A model generated the notes under the pieces. That model searched no databases, was not told where the DNA came from, and saw only the letters and a program-made list of their open reading frames with translations. From Betaproteobacteria bacterium (GTDB taxonomy: Bacteria; Pseudomonadota; Gammaproteobacteria; Burkholderiales; Burkholderiaceae): DNA of 22,908 nt. The stretch lies in the NCBI GenBank assembly GCA_947468785.1, contig CANIMS010000001.1, positions 1 to 22,908 of the forward strand. The letters run 5' to 3'. Below are positions 16,660 to 22,908 of the stretch, one piece after another. Both the position numbers and the translations under genes were made by a program. The stretch's first letter is position 1. Every line of letters starts with the position of its first letter.

Positions 16660-16662
16660 GCA
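16646..16662. promoter_or_regulatory. NtrC-like operator palindrome TGCACTAATAAAGTGCA
   Basis: This perfect 6-5-6 palindrome has the form TGCAC-T-N5-A-GTGCA. NtrC sites at enterobacterial glnA have the form TGCAC-Y-N5-R-GTGCA. It overlaps the candidate -10 element. No sigma54 promoter (GG-N10-GC) is seen between it and the gene, so a repressing role would be more likely than activation if NtrC binds here. Confidence 0.45.
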
Positions 16663-16722
16663 TACCAGCACCAAGCTGTTTCAAATACTAAACCTCAGTC
16701 TACATAAAGGCAGTAGTTTGTA

Positions 16723-18138
16723 ATGATGAAATTGCCTTTTGATGAAATGCTTGATGCCGCCGGTAAAGCGCGTCCCCACTACCAAATTTTTCATAATTGG
16801 TTGAAGCAGCAAAGTGACAGCTTAATGGGTCTCAAGCGAGCTGAAGCCGATCTCATTTTCAGGCGAGTAGGCATTACCTTTGCAGTCTATGGAGATGACT
16901 TAGGGTCAGAGAGAACCATTCCTTTTGACCAAGTGCCTCGTATTTTTACCGCCAAGGAATGGGAACAACTTGAGGCGGGTTTACGTCAGCGCGTTAAAGC
17001 ATTAAATCGTTTTATCTATGACGTTTATCACGATGAAGAAATTATTAAGGCAGGAATTATTCCTGCAGAACAAATTTTTAATAACGCTCAATATCGACCT
17101 GAGATGCGCAATGTTAGTGTGCCTCGCGATATCTATGCACAAATTGCAGGCATCGATATTGTGCGCGCAGGTGAAGGTGAATTTTATGTCTTAGAGGATA
17201 ACTTACGCGTACCCTCGGGAGTTTCCTATATGGTGGAAGACCGCAAAATGATGATGCGACTCTTTCCTGATCTCTTCCAAAAATATCGCGTTGCGCCAGT
17301 AGAGCACTACCCCGATCTTCTATTGGAATGCCTCAAGTCCGTAAAGCCCGATGACATTAAAAAGCCAACTGTTGTTGTTCTGACTCCAGGCATGTATAAC
17401 TCCGCCTATTTTGAACATAGCTATCTTGCTCAACAAATGGGTGTAGAACTAGTAGAAGGCAAAGATCTATTTGTAAAGAATGAACAAGTCTTTATGCGCA
17501 CCACGCAAGGGCCCCAGCGTGTTGATGTGATCTATCGTCGCGTAGATGATGATTTTCTCGATCCTCTGGCATTCCGCTCGGATTCAACTTTGGGTGTAGC
17601 TGGTCTACTCTCGGCGCATCGCGCAGGAAACGTAACCCTCGCCAACGCCATTGGTACTGGTATTGCTGATGACAAGTCGATCTATCCCTATGTGCCGGAG
17701 ATGATTGAGTTTTACCTCGGGGAAAAGCCTATTCTGAATAACGTCCCCACCTTTCAATGTCGGAAGCCAGATGATTTGGCTTATACACTCGCAAACTTAG
17801 AAAAACTGGTAGTTAAGCTCACTCATGGGGCTGGTGGTTATGGCATGTTGGTTGGCCCGGCCTCGACTAAAAAAGAAATCGAAGAATTTAGAAAGCATCT
17901 GATAGCTAACCCAGATAAATATATTGCTCAACCAACCTTAGCGCTCTCTACCTGCCCAACCTTTGTAGAGTCAGGTGTAGCCCCCAGGCATATCGATCTT
18001 AGACCTTTTGTCCTTTCAGGCAAAACCATCAAGATGGTGCCAGGTGGACTAACACGGGTTGCCCTCAAAGAAGGTTCTTTAGTGGTGAACTCGTCGCAAG
18101 GTGGCGGCACTAAAGATACCTGGGTGCTAGAGGATTAA
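16723..18138 (+). CDS. Circularly permuted ATP-grasp amidoligase (DUF404/DUF407, CP_ATPgrasp type)
   Basis: This 471-residue protein belongs to the DUF404-DUF407 family of circularly permuted ATP-grasp enzymes. Diagnostic segments are GITFAVYGD (about 50-58), LEDNLRVPSGVSYMVEDRK (about 158-176), HGAGGYGMLVGP (about 368-379, nucleotide-binding loop), RHIDLRPFVLSGKT and the C-terminal GGLTRVALKEGSLVVNSSQGGGTKDTWVLED. ATP-grasp ligases join a carboxylate to an amine through an acylphosphate. For this family the product is unknown, but comparative genomics predicts peptide or amide synthesis linked with alpha-E, transglutaminase and Anbu genes, exactly the set found here. The ATG at 16723 is chosen over the one at 16726 because it is nearer to AAAGG. 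It starts the cluster behind the structured leader. Confidence 0.9.
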   Translation: MMKLPFDEMLDAAGKARPHYQIFHNWLKQQSDSLMGLKRAEADLIFRRVGITFAVYGDDLGSERTIPFDQVPRIFTAKEWEQLEAGLRQRVKALNRFIYDVYHDEEIIKAGIIPAEQIFNNAQYRPEMRNVSVPRDIYAQIAGIDIVRAGEGEFYVLEDNLRVPSGVSYMVEDRKMMMRLFPDLFQKYRVAPVEHYPDLLLECLKSVKPDDIKKPTVVVLTPGMYNSAYFEHSYLAQQMGVELVEGKDLFVKNEQVFMRTTQGPQRVDVIYRRVDDDFLDPLAFRSDSTLGVAGLLSAHRAGNVTLANAIGTGIADDKSIYPYVPEMIEFYLGEKPILNNVPTFQCRKPDDLAYTLANLEKLVVKLTHGAGGYGMLVGPASTKKEIEEFRKHLIANPDKYIAQPTLALSTCPTFVESGVAPRHIDLRPFVLSGKTIKMVPGGLTRVALKEGSLVVNSSQGGGTKDTWVLED

Positions 18139-18149
18139 GGAAGAACAAT

Positions 18150-19127
18150 ATGCTAAGTCGCACTGCTGATTGTCTCTACTGGATGGCTAGATATACCGAG
18201 CGCGCGGAAAATACTGCCCGCATGATCGACGTAAATCATCAAACTTCCTTGCTACCTCAACCTGCCGAGTTTTTAGAGCAAAGCTGGAAAAAACTACTCA
18301 CGATTTCTAAATTAGAAGAAGTCTTTCTTAGAAAATATGATGTGATAAATCGTGAGAACGTATTGGACTTCATGATTTATGAGACCAGTAATCCATCTAG
18401 TATTGTTTCTTGCTTATTTGCTGCTCGTGAAAATGCCCGTGTCATTAGAAGCAAAATCACCTCTGAGGTATGGGAAACCCAAAATACCACTTGGCTTGAA
18501 TTGCAGCGGATTCTTGAGGCCAGAAATCAAGCTGATCCTAGTAGATTGCTTGAGTGGGTAAAGCATCGTTGCCATCTCTTTCGTGGGGTGCTCTATGGGA
18601 CGATGCTAAAAAATGAAGCCTTTTATTTCATTAGTGTTGGAACCCTGTTGGAACGCGCTGACAATACCGCCCGCATCCTGGAAACAAAATATGAGGATCA
18701 AGATACTCTAAAAGTCTTTACCCCGAAGAAAGGGTCTGAGGATGGGGCAGATGGTAAATTTTTTGACTTCTATCATTGGGCCGCCCTACTTCGTTCAGTT
18801 TCAGCATTTGAGATCTATCGACAAATCTATTCCGATCAAGTCACCCCAAAACAAGTCGCACAATTACTGATCTTTAACAAACAGATGCCACGCTCTTTGG
18901 TGTGTTGCATTAATGAACTAATCCCTCTCATGTCTGAGTTGAAGAATCAACAGTCAAAAGAAATTGAACGCCTCCTTGGAAAGCTGAAAGCAGGCTTGGA
19001 TTACTCTGATATCGACGAAGTCTTTGAACAGGGCTTAGAAGAGTTTATTGAAGCCTTCTTAGAGCGCATTAACCACATTGCAGATGAATTTAGTAACGCC
19101 TATCTCATTCCATTGGCTGTTGCTTAA
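18150..19127 (+). CDS. Alpha-E domain protein (DUF403)
   Basis: This 325-residue, mostly helical protein starts with MLSRTADCLYWMARYTERAENTARMIDV, the hallmark of the alpha-E (DUF403) family, and repeats the motif as GTLLERADNTARILE at about residue 165-180. The acidic and Arg residues in the ERAENTAR helices are the invariant positions of the family. Alpha-E proteins are almost always next to DUF404/407 ATP-grasp genes and may supply a substrate-binding or second catalytic unit; biochemical function is not known. It begins 11 bases after the ATP-grasp stop behind a good AAGGA (18137-18141) and ends 17 bases before the transglutaminase gene. Confidence 0.9.
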   Translation: MLSRTADCLYWMARYTERAENTARMIDVNHQTSLLPQPAEFLEQSWKKLLTISKLEEVFLRKYDVINRENVLDFMIYETSNPSSIVSCLFAARENARVIRSKITSEVWETQNTTWLELQRILEARNQADPSRLLEWVKHRCHLFRGVLYGTMLKNEAFYFISVGTLLERADNTARILETKYEDQDTLKVFTPKKGSEDGADGKFFDFYHWAALLRSVSAFEIYRQIYSDQVTPKQVAQLLIFNKQMPRSLVCCINELIPLMSELKNQQSKEIERLLGKLKAGLDYSDIDEVFEQGLEEFIEAFLERINHIADEFSNAYLIPLAVA

Positions 19128-19144
19128 GAAACGATAAAGACTAT

Positions 19145-19942
19145 ATGCATTTGAAGATTCGACACCGAACTGAATACCGATATGAAATGCCGGTGCGCTA
19201 CTCAATCCAAGAATTACGCTTAACGCCACCCACCACTTCTGGTCAACAAATTGATAAGTGGAAGATTAGTACCCCGATCAAAGCAACAACATCCATTGAT
19301 ATCTTTGGTAATCTTTGCAGCGTCTTTACCCAAGAGCGCCCATATACCTCCATGATGATTGAGGCAGAGGGAGAAATACATACTCAGGATGCCTTTGAGT
19401 TTATGGATACTGCAAAAGCAGTTTCACCGTTTTACCTCTTGCAGCAAACCAATCTTACTGAGCCCACAGGAGATATGCTGAACTATTTCTCCTCAAGTCT
19501 TCCAAAGAAAAATTCAGTAGATGCTGTTTTAACCTTAGCTGAATCTGTTCAGAAAACAATTGAGTATGTACTAGGTCAAACTAACTTTGCCACGACTGCT
19601 GCTCAATCATTCGCCATGAAGTCTGGTGTTTGCCAAGATCACGCCCACGTCATGCTGGGCCTACTTCGGGCATCTAATATTCCAGCTCGCTATGTGAGCG
19701 GGTATTTCTTTGCAGAAGAATCTCCCAATCTCGCCAGCCACGCATGGATTGATTTTTGTAGCGATATTGATAAAGGCCTCTGGACTAGCGTAGACATTAC
19801 CCATGCCTGCCTTATTGACTCTCGTCATATCCGACTGGCGATCGGACGTGATTATTATTCTGCCGCGCCCGTCAAAGGGGTACGTTCTGGAGGTGGAGGC
19901 GAAGAATTGACAGCCAATATCTCCATTCAACTCGCACCCTAA
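19145..19942 (+). CDS. Transglutaminase-like cysteine peptidase
   Basis: This 265-residue protein has the N-terminal bacterial transglutaminase beta domain (LKIRHRTEYRYEMPV...QELRLTPP, about 3-30) and a papain-fold core. The catalytic triad is visible: Cys163 in SGVCQDHAHVM, His199 in SHAWIDF and Asp217 in WTSVDITH. RLAIGRDYYSAAPVKG (about 230-245) is also typical. Bacterial members more often hydrolyse amide bonds than cross-link. With no signal peptide it should act in the cytoplasm, and beside an amidoligase and Anbu it is a candidate for removing or processing the bond the ligase forms. It follows the alpha-E gene by 17 bases and precedes anbu by 53 bases. Confidence 0.92.
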   Translation: MHLKIRHRTEYRYEMPVRYSIQELRLTPPTTSGQQIDKWKISTPIKATTSIDIFGNLCSVFTQERPYTSMMIEAEGEIHTQDAFEFMDTAKAVSPFYLLQQTNLTEPTGDMLNYFSSSLPKKNSVDAVLTLAESVQKTIEYVLGQTNFATTAAQSFAMKSGVCQDHAHVMLGLLRASNIPARYVSGYFFAEESPNLASHAWIDFCSDIDKGLWTSVDITHACLIDSRHIRLAIGRDYYSAAPVKGVRSGGGGEELTANISIQLAP

Positions 19943-19995
19943 AATCACTTAGCCATTTAAGGGATAATTCTTGGAACAATGAAAAGGGTAATAGT

Positions 19996-20865
19996 ATGAC
20001 GTATTGCGTAGGACTATGTCTAAAGGATGGCCTCGTATTTCTCTCAGATACCCGCACTAATGCCGGGGTAGATCAAATTGGCACTTTTAGAAAGATGACC
20101 TTATTCCAAGATAAGGATCGCTTTTTTACTCTCATGAGCGCTGGCAATTTGGCTGTTACTCAGGCAGTTAAAGAAATTCTGCTCCAAGGTCAATTACTTA
20201 ATCATGAGAATCTTTGGACCGTTAAAAATTCTCATGATGCTGCTGTCGTCGTAGGTGATGCTGTTAAACAAGTGTATGAACGTGATCATCTGGCCCTTGA
20301 AAAGGCTGGAATTGATTTCAACTGTAATTTAATATTTGGCGGGCAAATTAAAGGTGAAAGGCCACGCCTTTTTAATATTTACTCGGCTGGAAACTTTATA
20401 GAAGCCACACCTGAGACTTGCTACTTCCAAATTGGAGAGGCAAAGTACGGTAAGCCTATTTTAGATCGTGTGGTTAACTTTTCGACCGCACTTAACCTTG
20501 CTACAAAATGTGCCTTAATTTCAATGGATTCAACACTTAATAGCAACATTTCAGTTGGACTACCATTAGATCTCTTGGTGTACGAAAAGAATTCATTAAA
20601 GCCTAGTAAGCTAGTTACCCTAGATGAATCCAATCCCTACTTTCAGATGATTCATCAACTCTGGGGCGAGAAGCTCCGCGCTGCTTTTAACTCAATTGCG
20701 GAACCGAGCTGGAGTGGCGCACAAAAATCAAGTGCAATCTCAGCGCCTGCCAAAAAAATGGTTCCGGTTCCGGTTCATCATCGACCCCCAAAACCAAAGA
20801 GAGCGCAGTCTAGCGCTAAAACTAGCAAACCTGCCAAGAAGGCCTTATCAAAGAAAAAAGCCTAG
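19996..20865 (+). CDS. anbu: Anbu (proteasome-related Ntn-hydrolase peptidase) with Lys-rich C-terminal tail
   Basis: This 289-residue protein starts MTYCVGLCLKDGLVFLSDTR, the Anbu (ancestral beta subunit) N-terminus. Thr2 becomes the N-terminal nucleophile after Met removal, with no propeptide. Asp18 and Lys33 match the proteasome active-site Asp and Lys. SAGNLAVTQ and the GGQIKGERPRLFNIYSAGNFI segment are also family features. Anbu assembles into open, spiral-like rings; its natural substrate is not known. The core ends near residue 240. The last 50 or so residues form a low-complexity tail rich in Lys, Pro, Ala and Ser (about 16 Lys, ending KKALSKKKA), longer than in typical Anbu of about 245 residues. 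A GAAAAGGG precedes the ATG. It is the last gene of the cluster and its stop codon lies inside the terminator hairpin. Confidence 0.92.
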   Translation: MTYCVGLCLKDGLVFLSDTRTNAGVDQIGTFRKMTLFQDKDRFFTLMSAGNLAVTQAVKEILLQGQLLNHENLWTVKNSHDAAVVVGDAVKQVYERDHLALEKAGIDFNCNLIFGGQIKGERPRLFNIYSAGNFIEATPETCYFQIGEAKYGKPILDRVVNFSTALNLATKCALISMDSTLNSNISVGLPLDLLVYEKNSLKPSKLVTLDESNPYFQMIHQLWGEKLRAAFNSIAEPSWSGAQKSSAISAPAKKMVPVPVHHRPPKPKRAQSSAKTSKPAKKALSKKKA

Positions 20866-20884
20866 ATTCAATCTAGGCTTTTTT
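20854..20884. terminator. Bidirectional intrinsic terminator between anbu and ppsA
   Basis: GCCTAGAT (20860-20867) pairs with ATCTAGGC (20871-20878) around a three-base loop. The flanks are an A-run on the left and TTTTTT (20879-20884) on the right, so both strands show a stem followed by a T-tract. It can end transcripts of anbu (+) and ppsA (-). The left arm includes the last Ala codon and the TAG stop of anbu. Confidence 0.88.
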
Positions 20885-20902
20885 ACAGTGCTGCAGTCTT
20901 GC

Positions 20903-22908
20903 TTACTTCTTACCTAACATCTCCCAAGTAGCAACTACGCTATCTGGATTTAAAGAAATTGAAGTAATGCCCTTCTCTACCAACCAGCGGGCAAAATCAG
21001 GATGGTCTGATGGTCCTTGACCACAAATACCAACATATTTATTTTGTTTACGGCAAGCATTAATAGAGCGCTCAATCATGAACTCTACCGCCGGGTCACG
21101 TTCATCAAAATCGATTGCCAGCAACTCCATACCGGAGTCACGATCAAGGCCTAGCGTTAACTGGGTCATATCGTTAGAACCAATTGAGAAACCATCAAAG
21201 TACTCAAGGAACTGATCTGCCAGGATGGCATTGGAAGGAATCTCGCACATCATAATGAGACGTAAACCGTTCACCCCGCGCTTGAGGCCTAACTTTTCCA
21301 TCATATTAATCACGCGCTCTGCTTGTTTGATCGTACGAACAAACGGAACCATGATTTCAACGTTATCAAGACCCATATCTTCTCTAACGCGCTTCATTGC
21401 AGCGCACTCTAGCGCAAACGCTTCACCAAAATCCTCGGAAACATAACGAGATGCTCCTCGGAAACCGAGCATTGGGTTTTCTTCATCGGGCTCGTAACGT
21501 GAACCGCCAATTAGCTTCTTATATTCATTTGACTTGAAGTCGGATAAGCGGACGATAACGGGTTTTGGATAGAATGCCGCTGCAATAGTTGCAACGCCTT
21601 CGACCAATTTATCTTCGTAGAACTGGCGTGGACTAGCATAGCCACGAGCAACGCTTTCCACGGCACGCTTTAGCTCTGGATCAACATTAGGGTACTCCAA
21701 AACGGCACGTGGATGAACGCCGATGTAGTTATTAATAATGAACTCTAAGCGTGCTAGACCTACGCCGGCATTCGGAATTTGGCAGAAATCAAATGCCAAC
21801 TGAGGGTTGCCGATATTCATCGTGATCTTTACTGGAATCTCTGGCAATACCCCACGAGAAACTTCAGTCACCTCAGTCTCAATTAAGCCATCGTAAATAT
21901 GACCCTCATCACCTTCCGCACAGGATACCGTCACAACCATACCATCTTGCAATTGGTCAGTAGCATCACCACAACCTACTACCGCAGGCACGCCTAGTTC
22001 ACGCGCAATAATCGCTGCATGGCAAGTACGTCCGCCACGATTAGTAACAATCGCTGAAGCACGCTTCATCACTGGTTCCCAATTAGGATCCGTCATATCG
22101 GCAACCAATACATCGCCCGGTTGTACGCGATCCATTTCGCTTGGATCACGAATAATGCGTACAGGACCAGCGCCAATCTTTTGACCAATTGCGCGCCCTT
22201 TGGCTAATACTTTTGAGCTACCTTTGAGCTTGTAGCGCATTTCTACCTGCCCAGCAGCTTGGCTCTTGACAGTCTCGGGGCGTGCCTGGAGGATATAAAT
22301 ACGGCCATCTTGACCGTCTTTGCCCCACTCGATATCCATTGGACGACCGTAGTGCTTTTCAATAATGACAGCATACTTAGCCAACTCAGTAATATCAGCA
22401 TCTTCTAATGAAAAACGATTGCGTTTTTCTGGAGTCACATCAATCGTTTGAACTTTTTCAGCAGAACCCTTAGGGGCGAACTGCATCTGAATTAACTTAG
22501 AGCCTAAAGAACGACGAATGATCGCTTTCTTATTTTGGGCCAATGTAGTTTTAAAGACATAAAACTCATCGGGATTGACTGCGCCCTGCACTACTGTCTC
22601 ACCCAAGCCATAACTTGAAGTAATGAAGACTACATCCTCAAAACCTGACTCCGTATCTAAAGTAAACATCACGCCAGCAGCACCCAGATCTGAGCGCACC
22701 ATACGCTGAATACCAGCAGATAAGGCTACTTCTGCATGGGCAAAGCCCTTATGCACACGATAGGAGATGGCGCGATCGTTATATAAAGATGCAAATACTT
22801 CGCGAATCTTCTTCAAAACATCATCGATTCCTTCCACATTGAGGAAGGTCTCTTGTTGACCAGCAAAGGAAGCATCTGGCAAATCTTCAGCAGTGGCGGA
22901 AGAGCGCA
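20903..22908 (-). CDS. ppsA: Phosphoenolpyruvate synthase PpsA, C-terminal part, 5' truncated by window edge
   Basis: The frame is open to the window edge: codons before the in-frame TTG at 22882 read [19 protein letters not shown], the conserved ATP-binding region, so the true start lies outside. The enzyme makes PEP, AMP and phosphate from pyruvate and ATP. Visible parts are the rest of the ATP-grasp domain ([25 protein letters not shown]), the phosphohistidine domain with the catalytic His in [15 protein letters not shown], and the PEP-binding barrel. The barrel contains [16 protein letters not shown], the [17 protein letters not shown] substrate loop and the catalytic Cys of [14 protein letters not shown]. 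About 669 residues are present of the usual 790-800. It converges on anbu, 37 bases apart. Confidence 0.96.
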   Translation of the reverse strand, partial: RSSATAEDLPDASFAGQQETFLNVEGIDDVLKKIREVFASLYNDRAISYRVHKGFAHAEVALSAGIQRMVRSDLGAAGVMFTLDTESGFEDVVFITSSYGLGETVVQGAVNPDEFYVFKTTLAQNKKAIIRRSLGSKLIQMQFAPKGSAEKVQTIDVTPEKRNRFSLEDADITELAKYAVIIEKHYGRPMDIEWGKDGQDGRIYILQARPETVKSQAAGQVEMRYKLKGSSKVLAKGRAIGQKIGAGPVRIIRDPSEMDRVQPGDVLVADMTDPNWEPVMKRASAIVTNRGGRTCHAAIIARELGVPAVVGCGDATDQLQDGMVVTVSCAEGDEGHIYDGLIETEVTEVSRGVLPEIPVKITMNIGNPQLAFDFCQIPNAGVGLARLEFIINNYIGVHPRAVLEYPNVDPELKRAVESVARGYASPRQFYEDKLVEGVATIAAAFYPKPVIVRLSDFKSNEYKKLIGGSRYEPDEENPMLGFRGASRYVSEDFGEAFALECAAMKRVREDMGLDNVEIMVPFVRTIKQAERVINMMEKLGLKRGVNGLRLIMMCEIPSNAILADQFLEYFDGFSIGSNDMTQLTLGLDRDSGMELLAIDFDERDPAVEFMIERSINACRKQNKYVGICGQGPSDHPDFARWLVEKGITSISLNPDSVVATWEMLGKK

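Larger units (their letters stand above)
16596..16722 (+). other. Structured leader of the ATP-grasp/Anbu cluster with nested inverted repeats
   Basis: This 127-base gap between smpB and the ATP-grasp gene contains an outer 8-base inverted repeat, GTAGACTG at 16603-16610 and CAGTCTAC at 16696-16703. Inside it are three hairpins: GGTCAAT/ATTGACC (16617-16623 with 16631-16637), TGCACT/AGTGCA (16646-16651 with 16657-16662) and CAGC/GCTG (16666-16669 with 16675-16678). If transcribed, the region could fold into a closed multi-branch structure; as DNA, the two larger dyads could be operators. I do not recognise a known riboswitch class. An AAAGG at 16706-16710 is the nearest ribosome-binding-like site. 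Confidence 0.5.

Noticed and set aside
16596..16722. tmRNA (ssrA) gene beside smpB
   Set aside because: No tRNA-Ala-like ends or tag-coding frame are present and the stretch is too short.

Overview
The window looks like chromosomal DNA of a low-GC betaproteobacterium of the Burkholderiales, most likely Polynucleobacter or a close relative. The grounds are the Bug-type solute-binding protein, a QueE with the CX14CX2C cluster motif known from Burkholderia, the ratA-rnfH pair divergent from smpB and followed by guaB-guaA, and tight gene packing at moderate GC. This is inferred from gene content; no database was searched. I see no tRNA, rRNA, CRISPR array, insertion sequence or phage gene.

Region 1 (1-4724, + strand): a compact run encoding the C-terminal part of a polyprenyl-phosphate-sugar glycosyltransferase (GT39/ArnT-like), a YbhN-like flippase-family membrane protein, a family-9 glycosyltransferase, a PAP2 lipid phosphatase and RlmJ (23S rRNA m6A2030 methyltransferase). 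The first four together look like an envelope glycolipid or LPS-modification set.

Region 2 (4733-10217, - strand): one long probable operon, read right to left. It encodes a DUF455 ferritin-like diiron protein, two tandem paralogous exported proteins (one with a Tat-like and one with a Sec lipoprotein signal), queE, queD, tadA, an LD-carboxypeptidase and a secreted SOUL-family protein. Two of these genes use TTG starts behind good Shine-Dalgarno sequences. Region 3 (10370-12236, + strand): a Bug/TctC periplasmic binding protein and an N-formylglutamate amidohydrolase, whose 3' end overlaps guaA by 17 bases.

Region 4 (12220-16117, - strand): ratA, rnfH, guaB and guaA in one transcriptional direction, giving the two GMP-synthesis enzymes IMP -> XMP -> GMP. 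smpB diverges from ratA across only 25 bases.

Region 5 (16596-20884, + strand): the most interesting part. A four-gene cluster encodes a circularly permuted ATP-grasp amidoligase (DUF404/407), an alpha-E protein (DUF403), a transglutaminase-like cysteine protease and Anbu, the proteasome-related peptidase. This set has been predicted to make and cleave an unknown peptide or amide modification, but its function is not established. Its 127-base leader holds three nested dyads, one of which (TGCACTAATAAAGTGCA) matches the NtrC operator pattern and overlaps a plausible sigma70 promoter. Anbu carries an added Lys/Pro/Ala-rich C-terminal tail, and the tail's last codons form one arm of a bidirectional terminator. 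Region 6 (20903 to the window end, - strand): the C-terminal two thirds or more of ppsA (phosphoenolpyruvate synthase), converging on Anbu and sharing that terminator.

The two longest gene-free stretches are 10218-10369 (152 bases, divergent promoter region) and 16596-16722 (127 bases, the structured leader). No gap exceeds 300 bases.
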